Shown piece after piece: positions 30,605-38,038 of a stretch of 64,000 bases of DNA. Position 1 is the first letter of the stretch. Each line of letters begins with the position of its first letter. The notes below the pieces were generated by a model. It searched no databases, was not told where the DNA came from, and saw only the letters and a program-made list of their open reading frames with translations. Source of the stretch: Leptospira limi (GTDB taxonomy: Bacteria > Spirochaetota > Leptospiria > Leptospirales > Leptospiraceae); assembly GCF_026151395.1 (NCBI RefSeq), contig NZ_JAMQPV010000001.1:2544501-2608500 (forward strand), in the 5' to 3' direction. Made by a program: the position numbers and the translations under genes.

Positions 30605-32275
30605 TTGAACGAAAAACCTTACATCTTATGCATTGATGATGAATTCTTTATCCTCTGGAACCTGAAAGAACAGCTAAAGAAAGTCTTTGGTTCAGGGTTT
30701 ACCATAGAAACTGCCGAAAGCGCAGAAACTGCCAAAGAAATTATGAAAGAAATTGATAGCAGTGGAGCTGATTTAGCGGTTGTCATCTGCGACCATGTGA
30801 TGCCAGGCCAAAAAGGTGATGAATTTCTCATCGAAATGCAAAAAACCCATCCCCGTACCAAAAAAATCATGTTAACGGGACAGGCTCCTGCACAGGCCAT
30901 CGGGAATGCACTCAATCATGGATGTTTATACCGATACTTATCCAAACCATGGGATGCACATGATTTGGAACTCACCATCAAACAGGCAATCGACGCTTTT
31001 TTCCAAGAAAAATCATTGGAAGAAAAAAACAAAGAATTAGCAGATTCTTTGTATTTCCACCGTGATACAAAATTTCCAAATTTTGAATCCCTAGCAAAAG
31101 AACTCAAAAACAATAAGTTTGCCAACACTAACCAAACGATTTTACTCATTAAAATTGTTACCTTCCCAACAATCATTAAAACATTTGGGATAGAAGTGTA
31201 TCGTAAGATTTTTCGCAAATTATTGCAGCTTCTCACAGTACATTTACAGAATGAACACAAGGTTTTCCATTTGTATTCGGATGAAATTGCAATCCTGTCC
31301 AACCTCTCTGAACAAGCATTAGTTGATACCATTCGAAGTTTCCGAATGATGCTCAAATCTGATGAATTTTATTTGGATGGTGTCGGTTTCCATTTGGATT
31401 GTAGATATGCATCAGCCACGGGACAGGAAGATTGTTATTACAAAGCAAAACTTGCACTCTTCCAAGCAGAAATACAAAACTCAATGGATTTTGTATCTTA
31501 TACAGAAGATTTATCAACAGACCACCACTTACAAAACTTCCAACTCAGTCAAAAAATCCATTCTGCCATTTCCAATAAGCAGATTGTTCCTTTTTTCCAA
31601 GGAATTTTAGACAACCAAACAAAGGAAATACGAAAATTTGAATGTTTAGCAAGGATTAAAGACAGAGATACAATTTTAACACCAGATGTATTTTTGAAAT
31701 TAGCAAAAGTCACAGGAAGCATTCGCATGATTGGCTTACAAATGATTGATGAGTCCATGCAGTATTTTTCCAATTTCCCTTACGATTTTTCGATCAACTT
31801 AACCGAATCAGAATTAGAATATAAAAGTTTTAGCAAATGGGTTGAATCAAGGCTCTCCCATTACAAAATAGATCCTACACGTGTGACCTTCGAAATCTTA
31901 GAAGACATCAGTTTTTCAGAACACAAACATAGTTTATCCACCATTAAGGATTTAAAAACGATAGGTTGCCAAATAGCGATCGATGATTTTGGCGTACAAT
32001 ATTCGAACTTAGCTAGATTATTGGAATTTAACCCTGATTATTTGAAAATTGACGGTAAGTTCATCAAAAATCTTCCTGAAAACAAAACAGCATACTTATT
32101 AGTACAAGGTATAGTAGACTTAGCACGAGGAATTGGTGCAAAAGTAGTTGCCGAATTTGTAGACCGCCCCGCCATACAAGATTTAGTTGAGTCTTTGGGA
32201 ATTGATTATTCCCAAGGGTATTTGTTTATGAAACCCTCTGCTTCCATTCCAGAATCTGCTAGTCTCAAATTATAA
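30605..32275 (+). CDS. Response regulator with EAL c-di-GMP phosphodiesterase domain
   Basis: 556 residues from a TTG with AGGA upstream. The N-terminal REC domain has the acidic pair (CIDDE), phospho-acceptor VICDHVMPG, LTG and SKPW. A middle region of about 150 residues looks like a degenerate GGDEF domain without a GGDEF motif. The C-terminal EAL domain keeps the metal and catalytic residues in altered context: ECLARI instead of EALVR, SINLT, FEILED, IDDFG, LKIDG, VAEFVD and YSQGYLF. Phosphorylation would control c-di-GMP breakdown. No histidine kinase is adjacent. Confidence 0.9.
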   Translation: MNEKPYILCIDDEFFILWNLKEQLKKVFGSGFTIETAESAETAKEIMKEIDSSGADLAVVICDHVMPGQKGDEFLIEMQKTHPRTKKIMLTGQAPAQAIGNALNHGCLYRYLSKPWDAHDLELTIKQAIDAFFQEKSLEEKNKELADSLYFHRDTKFPNFESLAKELKNNKFANTNQTILLIKIVTFPTIIKTFGIEVYRKIFRKLLQLLTVHLQNEHKVFHLYSDEIAILSNLSEQALVDTIRSFRMMLKSDEFYLDGVGFHLDCRYASATGQEDCYYKAKLALFQAEIQNSMDFVSYTEDLSTDHHLQNFQLSQKIHSAISNKQIVPFFQGILDNQTKEIRKFECLARIKDRDTILTPDVFLKLAKVTGSIRMIGLQMIDESMQYFSNFPYDFSINLTESELEYKSFSKWVESRLSHYKIDPTRVTFEILEDISFSEHKHSLSTIKDLKTIGCQIAIDDFGVQYSNLARLLEFNPDYLKIDGKFIKNLPENKTAYLLVQGIVDLARGIGAKVVAEFVDRPAIQDLVESLGIDYSQGYLFMKPSASIPESASLKL

Positions 32276-32626
32276 TGGATTTGGTAGTTTCTTATAATAG
32301 AAAAAGAATTACGTTTGTCCAACCATAAATCGACAAATTTACGTTTGGTTCAAATCATACTCGTAGGTAGTGAATTAATCAATTTTGTCATACTTGGGAA
32401 GATTTAATCCAAATGGATTCGAAACTTTGTTTGGAGAATGATACAGAGTTAGTGAGTTTTTCGTAGATTTATTTTTGTGAGAATAGTTATATAACAAATG
32501 TTAGTCACTGGATTTTAAAACAGATTTTTGAAATTTCAGGAGGAGATCCTGATCATGTGCGATTCGATTGAAGAGAAAGGCTCCCTGGCACTCTTTACCA
32601 ATGGAGCCTAAACGAACCTCAGTTTG
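32276..32626. other. Non-coding stretch after the EAL gene
   Basis: About 350 bases without a long gene. It holds a direct repeat TTACGTTTG (32309 and 32339) and, near its end, an inverted repeat TCAGGA/TCCTGA (32536-32552) around a strong GGAGG followed by an 18-codon frame. Nothing else is clear. Confidence 0.5.
32555..32611 (+). CDS. Possible 18-residue leader peptide or small RNA locus
   Basis: ATG at 32555 follows AGGAGGAGA at good spacing and opens 18 codons (MCDSIEEKGSLALFTNGA) to TAA. The SD lies between the arms of a perfect inverted repeat (TCAGGA, TCCTGA), and the 3' part contains GGCTCC and GGAGCC, able to pair. It could be a translated small peptide, an sRNA, or chance. No gene lies immediately downstream on this strand; the next is the permease at 33009. 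Confidence 0.25.
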   Translation: MCDSIEEKGSLALFTNGA

Positions 32627-32881
32627 TTATTGGCCAGGAATGGCTGTTGGGTCTTTTTTCTTTTTATCCTTAGACATCATCCCTTTGATCTTTTCTTGTG
32701 TTTCAGGATCTTGGAGTTTTTCTTTTCCCATTTGAATGGCTTTTTGGCCTTCTTCGGAATTTGCTTTTTCGATCAATTTATCCATAAGACCAGGTTCATT
32801 GGAACCAGCATCTTTCGATTCAGAACTTGCACAAGAAAGTGCAAACAGACAAGTTAATAAGAAGAGTATACTTTTTTTCAT
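32627..32881 (-). CDS. Small predicted lipoprotein
   Basis: 84 residues. The signal MKKSILFLLTCLFALSC ends in a lipobox-like ALSC. The mature part is short, helical and charged (EKANSEEGQKAIQMGKEKLQDPETQEKI) with a lysine-rich tail. No family recognised. It is divergent from the permease gene. Confidence 0.7.
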   Translation of the reverse strand: MKKSILFLLTCLFALSCASSESKDAGSNEPGLMDKLIEKANSEEGQKAIQMGKEKLQDPETQEKIKGMMSKDKKKKDPTAIPGQ

Positions 32882-33008
32882 TCGTTTTCCCGTAAGTAAA
32901 AGAGGATTCGGTCATTTCTTGTTCCGTCAATGGAAAAACAAAATCGTTTGTAGAAAAGAAGCCCTCTTGTAAAACCAATCCAATTACGACCAAACAAAAG
33001 GTAATGGA

Positions 33009-33692
33009 ATGGACCAAACATACTTAGACCGAGATGCCGAACAATTAAAGAGCCTCGGATTAAAATCAGAATTTGACCGGAGTATGAGTTTTTGGGAAAA
33101 TTTTTCCCTCGGTTTTACATATCTGTCTCCCGTTGTGGGTGTATATTCCGTATTTGCCCTAGCCATCCAGGCAGGTGGACCACCCATGGTTTGGAACTAT
33201 CTCCTTGTAGGGTTAGGTCAATTTTTGGTTTGTTTGGTTTTTGGCGAAGTGGTATCCCAATACCCAATCTCTGGGGGGATTTACCCTTGGTCACTCCGAC
33301 TTGTGGGCGATAAGTTTGCTTGGATGGCCGCGTGGGTTTATGCTTGGGCTTTGTTTACATCCGTTGCAGCGGTCGCCGTTGGTGGTGCCCCTTTTCTAGG
33401 TAACCTACTAGGAGTGGAACTAGGTAATACAGGATTTATTTGGATTGCGATTGGTATGATTTTCATCTCCACCTTACTTAATTTAAGTGGAACTAAATTA
33501 TTAGCACAGGTTGCCTTTTTTGGTTTTTTCTGTGAACTAGTAGGTGCAATCCTTGTTGGGATGTATTGCCTACACGGTTGTGCAGTATCATGGGCATCCG
33601 CCCCCAAATCAAATCTATCATTCTTTAATTCTTTGCCGATCGTTTTTTTTCAACCGGCGAAACATTTAGAAATCGTTTTAAAGCTAATCTAA
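33009..33692 (+). pseudogene. Amino-acid permease (APC family), N-terminal part, split by the element
   Basis: Codons 1-186 (33009-33567) are host sequence: spans 1-5 of an APC permease with FWENFSLGFTYLSPVVGVYSVFALAIQAGGP and GEVVSQYPISGGIYPWSLRL (each in part). After the junction the frame runs 41 more codons into element DNA and ends at 33690. Together with 51201-52090 it makes a 482-codon permease, the usual length. The truncated product is unlikely to transport. Relatives import amino acids or polyamines. Confidence 0.9.
33563..33567. other. Left attachment site core (attL)
   Basis: GTATT, shared with 51196-51200, is where the permease reading frame leaves host sequence. Joining here to 51201 gives ...GLY-Met-Tyr-Leu-Leu-Phe-Phe... 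in frame. Five shared bases is short for a tyrosine-recombinase core but in the range of some integrative elements. Exact limits within GTATT cannot be fixed from one sequence. Confidence 0.7.
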
Positions 33693-33822
33693 TAACTTTT
33701 GAACGATCCATTTCATTATTTGCAGCATATACTTCGGCTGCTGCAATTAAATCTTCTTCACATTTAAAAGTTACGGTCTTTTCTTTCTGTATCGCCAACA
33801 CTCCCCACCCCCTTAGCCCCAA
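33625..33822 (-). CDS. Ribbon-helix-helix DNA-binding protein
   Basis: Up to 65 residues; a GTG about eight codons in would begin at VLAIQKEKTVTF and fits better. TVTFKCEEDLIAAAEVYAAN followed by DRSKVIRLALKRFL is the beta-strand plus two-helix pattern of CopG/Arc repressors, with a basic tail. It lies 58 bases inside the left end, the usual place for an excisionase or immunity regulator. Its upstream region contains ACCAAGTGAC and an AAAGTA-A-TACTTT palindrome, matching repeats at 37.0 kb, so it may be autoregulatory. Confidence 0.72.
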   Translation of the reverse strand: MGLRGWGVLAIQKEKTVTFKCEEDLIAAAEVYAANNEMDRSKVIRLALKRFLNVSPVEKKRSAKN

Positions 33823-33844
33823 GTTTGGTAACTATCAAAAGACT

Positions 33845-33884
33845 ACCAAGTGACGGAATTATGTCAACTACAAAGTAATACTTT
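33845..33884. promoter_or_regulatory. Candidate operator upstream of the RHH regulator
   Basis: ACCAAGTGAC (33845-33854) also occurs at 37000-37009 in the repeat array. A 13-bp perfect palindrome AAAGTAATACTTT (33872-33884) is built of the same AAGTA half-site. Position upstream of the regulator gene suggests repression of its own promoter; this is inference. Confidence 0.4.
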
Positions 33885-34022
33885 TTGTTATTTTATATTT
33901 GATTTTATTAAAAGACAAGGAGACATTAGAGACATTATTTCTCCGAAAACCTTTCTAGCCGGGGAAAATTGGATTGAGTAATTTTTTTCTATCCAAGAAA
34001 TTAAAATACGTTTTCACCGTTT

Positions 34023-34643
34023 GTGAGGTGTTTTGTGGTCGATGTAATAGATTCTATGAGTGATGAAGATTTCGGGTCTTGGATTCGAAAACAAGTGATG
34101 CGTGATTTGTTCTTTACTGATTTTATTCAAGAGTTGATCCATGATGGAGAACTCAAAGATTCAATGAAATCATACAACGATTTCTACAATTTTTATAAAG
34201 ATCGCAAAGAAAACACAAGTCAATTAGAATCATTGAATGAAGCTCTTAATCAATTTCTGATATATAAAGAAAAAAATGGTTTTTTGGCTGAGAAGGATTT
34301 TGTAGAAATTTATGAAAACGCCTTAAAAGCTAGATTTAGTATTTTGTCTCTCATTAGAAAAGTCAATGATTCTATCTCAATCAAAAATCCGGATGATATT
34401 AATTTATATGAAACATTAGATTCAATATCTAGCGAACTAAATAGTCTCATTGTTTTGTTTGAAGACATCTCTTTTGATCATATAGAGAAATTTGATGAAC
34501 ATGCTTTGGACGGGATGAGATCAAAAATCTTCTATCCTTTGCTTCCAAGGGAGAGAATTGAATTTGAATTAATGGAAATTGCTAGGGATGAATTCAGGAA
34601 GGAAAAACTTCGGAACAAAAAGAAGGAATCCCGGAAGGCCTGA
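34023..34643 (+). CDS. Hypothetical helical protein of the element
   Basis: 206 residues from a GTG at 34023; an in-frame ATG at 34056 (MSDEDFGSWIRK) is an equally possible start. It is strongly charged and predicted all-helical (QLESLNEALNQFLIYKEKNG, FDEHALDGMRSKIFYPLL) with a Lys/Arg-rich end. No family recognised and no signal peptide. It is one of only four element genes on the plus strand, so it is probably expressed in the integrated state, like the toxin pair downstream. Confidence 0.6.
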   Translation: MRCFVVDVIDSMSDEDFGSWIRKQVMRDLFFTDFIQELIHDGELKDSMKSYNDFYNFYKDRKENTSQLESLNEALNQFLIYKEKNGFLAEKDFVEIYENALKARFSILSLIRKVNDSISIKNPDDINLYETLDSISSELNSLIVLFEDISFDHIEKFDEHALDGMRSKIFYPLLPRERIEFELMEIARDEFRKEKLRNKKKESRKA

Positions 34644-34675
34644 CAAAAAACTAGTGTTTCGGACAGCCTTCCGGG
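34630..34675. repeat. 10-bp perfect inverted repeat at the end of the 206-residue gene
   Basis: CCCGGAAGGC (34630-34639) and GCCTTCCGGG (34666-34675) are perfect complements 26 bases apart, spanning the stop codon. A T-run (34690-34696) follows after about 14 bases. It could be a terminator with a large loop or a protein-binding site. Confidence 0.5.
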
Positions 34676-35041
34676 TACTAGGCAAAATCGTTTTTTTGAC
34701 TTAGGCGTTAGGTGGAAAACTGACCAGGGGACATAAACTTCGACATTTTGCTGAACTTTTTACTCAAAAGGGAAAACTAGAAAAAATGTTTTTTGGCTAG
34801 AAAACTAAATTGAAGTAAGAGGAAATGACCTTTCTTTTCAGCTGTTCGTTTTTTATCTATAAATTGTTATGCCCAATTTAGGTTTTTATTTGTCAAATTC
34901 GAGTCTAATATACTAGGAGTCTGAGTATTAATCTAGTTTTAAGATTATTAAAAACTAGGGCTTTAATACTTAATTCGGTAATTTTAAATTTTTTTAAAAT
35001 TTGGAGATTGACTTAAAAACAATTTTGCCGATGGTTTACAC
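34644..35041. other. Structured A+T-rich non-coding region of the element
   Basis: About 400 bases with no gene. It holds the right arm of the repeat at 34666, the nested inverted repeat at 34924-34970, and AT-rich stretches such as ATTTTAAATTTTTTTAAAAT just before the TA-like pair. It probably carries the promoter of that pair; an origin or a small RNA is possible. Confidence 0.45.
34924..34970. promoter_or_regulatory. Nested inverted repeat upstream of the toxin pair
   Basis: Outer arms AGTATTAA (34924-34931) and TTAATACT (34963-34970) enclose inner arms CTAGTTTT (34933-34940) and AAAACTAG (34951-34958). The two stems stack around a 10-base loop. The outer arm belongs to the AAGTATTAA motif also seen at 37067 and 45951. 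It may be an operator or an RNA structure 70 bases before the gene at 35042. Confidence 0.5.
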
Positions 35042-35515
35042 ATGATCGCAGCATTGGATTTTACTATAGCAGCAGTTTCTACTAAATTTGAGATTACCCA
35101 AGCGTTGAGTAGTCCCAAAGTAAGGATTATTGAAGTTGAAGCTAAATCAAAAGAAAAAGACCACTCCGCGGAAAATCTTATTAAAGAAATTCACGATGTT
35201 AGAAAGAGTTTGAAAACTGCATTAAATAAAGTAAACGAATACTCTCCACAAAGAGCGAGACAGATTTTGTCATATTTGTATCCATTAGAAGATAAATTAG
35301 AACTTATACCTTCCTATCCAAAGAAAAGTAAAAATTCTGATTCTATTTATGCGAGACTTTCTAATGAAATGGATCTGCTTGTAACCGATTTTTATGATCT
35401 GATTGGTCTACTAGAAATTAAGACTTTGTCACCTTCTCTCCGTGACAAAATTGAAAATCATGATGGAAAACCAACAAAAGGATCTAAAGTATTTAACATA
35501 AAAGATTATACATGA
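35042..35515 (+). CDS. Possible antitoxin, unusually long
   Basis: 157 residues, mostly helical and charged (SAENLIKEIHDVRKSLKTALNK, LSNEMDLLVTDFYDLIGLLE). The last codons overlap the RelE-like gene by four bases (ATGA), the coupling seen in type II toxin-antitoxin pairs. Ordinary RelB-like antitoxins have 70-100 residues, and I see no RHH, AbrB or HTH motif. So the antitoxin role is inferred from position alone. Confidence 0.45.
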   Translation: MIAALDFTIAAVSTKFEITQALSSPKVRIIEVEAKSKEKDHSAENLIKEIHDVRKSLKTALNKVNEYSPQRARQILSYLYPLEDKLELIPSYPKKSKNSDSIYARLSNEMDLLVTDFYDLIGLLEIKTLSPSLRDKIENHDGKPTKGSKVFNIKDYT

Positions 35516-35757
35516 TAATTTCTTCGAAGGCTTCAAAATATTTGAAAGACCTTCCGAAGAAGGATTCTAGACGAATAGCGCAGAAAATTCATTCCTTCAA
35601 ATCAACTTCAAATTCAAACGTAAAGAAAATACAAGGTAAAGACAATTGTTTCCGGATAAGAGTTGGTGATTTTCGAATCCTAATTTTAAAATTAGATGAT
35701 GGTGATTTCGAAGTAATTGATATAGGTCTAAGAAAAGACATTTATAAATCGTTGTAA
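35512..35757 (+). CDS. RelE/ParE-family toxin
   Basis: 81 residues with the RelE/ParE fold pattern (PF05016): N-terminal SSKASKYLKDLPKKDSRRIAQKI helix pair (in part), then VKKIQGKDNCFRIRVGDFRILI and a last strand VIDIGLRKDIYK. RelE members cleave mRNA on the ribosome and ParE members poison gyrase; the C-terminal Arg-Lys-Tyr arrangement fits a RelE-type nuclease better. It may stabilise the integrated element. Partner: the overlapping upstream gene. Confidence 0.82.
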   Translation: MIISSKASKYLKDLPKKDSRRIAQKIHSFKSTSNSNVKKIQGKDNCFRIRVGDFRILILKLDDGDFEVIDIGLRKDIYKSL

Positions 35758-35813
35758 TTTTTCCTTCTTTGAACAACCAGGAAGGATAGACTGGAATCAA
35801 CTTGTATACTTTG

Positions 35814-35978
35814 TTAGCTGGTCTTAAGATTACATTCGCTTTTTAGTTCTTTAATCTCATTTCTAATGAATTTCAATTCCGGACTAAATAAAGCTGAACC
35901 TGGCATTTTTGCCGACACAAACTTTTCTACTTTATCCATTACTAATACTAATTTAGATATTTTCTCTTCATTCGTCAT
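35814..35978 (-). CDS. Small hypothetical protein
   Basis: 54 residues from the ATG at 35976-35978 (MTNEEKISKLVLVMDKVEKF...) to TAA at 35814. It overlaps the end of the 75-residue gene by 11 bases, supporting translational coupling. It is helical and charged with no recognised motif, the last gene of a three-gene minus-strand group. Confidence 0.5.
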   Translation of the reverse strand: MTNEEKISKLVLVMDKVEKFVSAKMPGSALFSPELKFIRNEIKELKSECNLKTS

Positions 35979-36195
35979 TTTCTGTTACCTGGTAATCTTT
36001 TACTTCAATTGAATTTGGAAATAACTTGTTCCGAATCTTTTCTTGCCGTTCTACTTGCTTTTTATGCAACTGGAACTTTTCTATTTCCATTTTAAGATTC
36101 GGATCTATTTTTTTTAATAAATAAGGAGTTCCTTCTTTAAGTATTGCCTTTGATATAGCAATTGCAATACGACCGAAAGGAAATTTCTTTTTCAT
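35968..36195 (-). CDS. Small basic hypothetical protein
   Basis: 75 residues, with a basic N-terminal part (MKKKFPFGRIAIAISKAILK) that may form an amphipathic membrane-associated helix, followed by a charged coil. Its start overlaps the stop of the 245-residue gene by four bases. No family recognised. Confidence 0.55.
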   Translation of the reverse strand: MKKKFPFGRIAIAISKAILKEGTPYLLKKIDPNLKMEIEKFQLHKKQVERQEKIRNKLFPNSIEVKDYQVTENDE

Positions 36196-36929
36196 GATGA
36201 TGGAATTTCAACTTCGAAAGGTTCTCCCCTCCAAGCCTTACCCAAAAATTTTACACCAGTAACCAATAGATTTACTGATTGTTCCGGATTTGCAGACAAG
36301 GCTTCCATTGCCCCTTCAGCAACTTTTCCTAGAACATCTGTAAATCGAAATCGATCTTCTCTAATTCGCTTACGAGCAAGAATTTGTTCTTTCTCCAATT
36401 CCCAACGCTTTCTTTCCAATCCAAACTCTTCATTTTGGATTTCCATTCTTCGTTTATTTGCAAACTCAATAGAATCGAGTTTCTCATTCAAATTTTCTTT
36501 TTGTTTGTTGATCCTTTGTTCTACTTCTTGATCGTATTCAGCGAACTTGTCAGAATACTTTTTGGTAACTCTTTCTAAGTCTTCAGCATAAACTCGATTC
36601 ATTTCAAATGTGGCTTTCATAATATCTAGGGGAGTGGTCGGAAGATGAGGAGTAGGAACTTCCTCTTGTTTCTTTTCAAAAGGACTAAACTCTTTCAATG
36701 ATCCAGAGCCAATTACATTTCCATCTTTCTTCAGCTCATAGTTGATAAAATGAGGATTTTCTAAGTTTGTATTTATTACTTGGAAGGAAGTTGGAATATC
36801 TTCACCTTTTATCACTACTTTTGACTTTTCAGTAAATAATTCTAAAGAGTAATCAGAATCAGGAAACTCGTTCTTCCTTTTTCCGTAAAGAGTTTTCATT
36901 TTGCGGAACGCATCGTTTGAATCAACCAT
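36192..36929 (-). CDS. Coiled-coil protein, possible virion or scaffold component
   Basis: 245 residues: an N-terminal beta-rich domain (residues 1-80), a proline linker, and a long charged coiled coil (about 120-210; EYDQEVEQRINKQKENLNEKLD and ERKRWELEKEQILARKRIRE). A hydrophobic C-terminal segment follows (SVNLLVTGVKFLGKAW). It is the first gene of the three-gene unit reading leftwards from the repeat array at 37.0 kb. Length and shape would fit a scaffold or a tether, but nothing identifies it. Confidence 0.6.
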   Translation of the reverse strand: MVDSNDAFRKMKTLYGKRKNEFPDSDYSLELFTEKSKVVIKGEDIPTSFQVINTNLENPHFINYELKKDGNVIGSGSLKEFSPFEKKQEEVPTPHLPTTPLDIMKATFEMNRVYAEDLERVTKKYSDKFAEYDQEVEQRINKQKENLNEKLDSIEFANKRRMEIQNEEFGLERKRWELEKEQILARKRIREDRFRFTDVLGKVAEGAMEALSANPEQSVNLLVTGVKFLGKAWRGEPFEVEIPSS

Positions 36930-36969
36930 ACAAATTTTCTACCTTTTCGCTTAGTTTTTTGTAGTATCT

Positions 36970-37035
36970 TTGTGAAAACTAAGTGATTAGCAAGTAAAAA
37001 CCAAGTGACCACAAAGTACATATTAAGTGAATGAA
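36970..37035. promoter_or_regulatory. Array of 11-bp direct repeats (AAGTRN) in a divergent control region
   Basis: AAGTGA, AAGTAA, AAGTGA, AAGTAC and AAGTGA start at 36981, 36992, 37003, 37014 and 37025, exactly 11 bp apart. A degenerate TTGTGA sits one step earlier at 36970. The array lies between the divergent genes starting at 36929 and 37085. One-helical-turn spacing puts all sites on one DNA face, as in cooperative operators; iterons for replication are the other possibility. A further pair, AAGTAT and AAGTGC, starts at 37067 and 37078, also 11 apart. Confidence 0.75.
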
Positions 37036-37084
37036 TGATTTTTATAAGGCTTGTCAAGAGAAAAGTAAGTATTAAGAAAGTGCT

Positions 37085-37387
37085 ATGAGAAATTCTATCA
37101 AGATCCAAGCACGTTTAAGCGAACATAATTTAGTTTTATCATGGGAAGAGTATAGAAAGGAATTTATAAAACAGAATGGATTTAATCCAACTCACTCGGA
37201 TATCTTAGGATCTATTCTACATAAGACAAGTGATTATCAATATACTTACGATAGGCGAATAAAGTTTTTGAAAGATAAAAAAGAAAAAAGCTCTTTCGAT
37301 TTGAAAGAGATAGAATATCTAGAGGAGATTTTAAAATTGAATGTGAGTGCTGAGACTCTCCGGAGTTCCGTATCCGGAGACGAATAA
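37085..37387 (+). CDS. Hypothetical protein beside the repeat array, possible regulator
   Basis: 100 residues (MRNSIKIQARLSEHNLVLSW...). The N-terminus could be a short beta strand plus helices, and the rest is charged and helical. No clear HTH or RHH. It is the only plus-strand gene between 36 and 51 kb in the element and is divergent from the 245-residue gene across the repeats, the usual place of a phage repressor or activator. This role is inferred from position. Confidence 0.55.
   Translation: MRNSIKIQARLSEHNLVLSWEEYRKEFIKQNGFNPTHSDILGSILHKTSDYQYTYDRRIKFLKDKKEKSSFDLKEIEYLEEILKLNVSAETLRSSVSGDE
37358..37379. terminator. Hairpin at convergent gene ends
   Basis: CTCCGGA (37358-37364) and TCCGGAG (37373-37379) form a 7-bp GC-rich stem with an 8-base loop, inside the last codons of the 100-residue gene and 13 bases from the convergent u-spanin-like gene. 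CTTTTT follows about 9 bases later on the plus strand, so this is a weak terminator candidate. Confidence 0.4.
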
Positions 37388-37391
37388 CTTT

Positions 37392-37772
37392 TTAAGGCGA
37401 AGGTAAAAAAGGTATTTTGATTTTGCCTTTTATATAAGCATACAATCCTAGAATTAAAACAATTAGAGACAGTGCAACGATAGACCAGTTTCTCAATGCT
37501 TTTAATCCTTCCGTAAAACCTGCATCCCTTTGAAGATCAGAATTTTCCTTTACTGTGTTTGCTTGGTTTGCAATTGCAATACGTGCATTCTCATCAGAGG
37601 AGTCAATTGTATCGGCTGCTGCTTCTAGAAGCTCCGAAGTCTTTTGGTCTCCTAGATCCTTCTTTTCCTTTGCAGAGCTGCGTAGAAGGCTCGTCAGGGG
37701 CTTAGAAGATGGGTTTTGAGGAACGCTAAGACATCCAAAAAAGAAAATAAATAAACAAATGAATACTTTCAT
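37392..37772 (-). CDS. Lipoprotein with C-terminal membrane span, u-spanin-like
   Basis: 126 residues from the ATG at 37772, which overlaps the holin-like gene as ATGA. The signal MKVFICLFIFFFGC gives a lipidated Cys. A charged helical middle (residues 25-95) and a C-terminal span (SIVALSLIVLILGLYAYI) follow. A lipid anchor in the outer membrane plus an inner-membrane span is the layout of unimolecular spanins such as T1 gp11, about 131 residues, which fuse the two membranes in the last step of lysis. Identification is by layout and neighbours, not by sequence similarity. Confidence 0.5.
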   Translation of the reverse strand: MKVFICLFIFFFGCLSVPQNPSSKPLTSLLRSSAKEKKDLGDQKTSELLEAAADTIDSSDENARIAIANQANTVKENSDLQRDAGFTEGLKALRNWSIVALSLIVLILGLYAYIKGKIKIPFLPSP

Positions 37773-38038
37773 TTTCTTTTCCTCTTCAGTTGTGGCCACG
37801 TACCAAATGAATTCCGGGTACGCCACTTTTCCCAAGCAGTCGGATATATCGGAGAAGCAATAAATATGATTCCCAATATAGACAAAGACCAAAAAGCCGG
37901 GAAAGAATTATCTCCAAGGATTTTTACTTCAGGAGCACGCTCAAAATACTGAAGAATTGCATCTGCAATAAATCCTAAGAAGAAAATTGCAATCCCGAAC
38001 TTATGTAAGAAGTTTAAAATTTTGTTTTCGCTTTTCAT
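37769..38038 (-). CDS. Two-span membrane protein, holin-like
   Basis: 89 residues from the ATG at 38038, overlapping the upstream stop as ATGA. Two hydrophobic spans (FGIAIFFLGFIADAILQYF and FWSLSILGIIFIASPIYP) are separated by a short polar loop, with a very basic tail (LKRKRK). Size and topology match class II holins. The position between a peptidase gene and the u-spanin-like gene supports a lysis role, but no holin family signature was recognised. Confidence 0.5.
   Translation of the reverse strand: MKSENKILNFLHKFGIAIFFLGFIADAILQYFERAPEVKILGDNSFPAFWSLSILGIIFIASPIYPTAWEKWRTRNSFGTWPQLKRKRK

Noticed and set aside
33571..33606. Long inverted or direct repeats at the element ends
   Set aside because: CCGCCCCC near the left end and GGCGGGGG near the right end look related, but they do not align as a convincing terminal repeat.
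37773..37892. Longer N-terminus for the u-spanin-like lipoprotein
   Set aside because: It would overlap the holin-like gene by over 120 bases and bury the lipoprotein signal, while the ATG at 37772 gives ATGA coupling.
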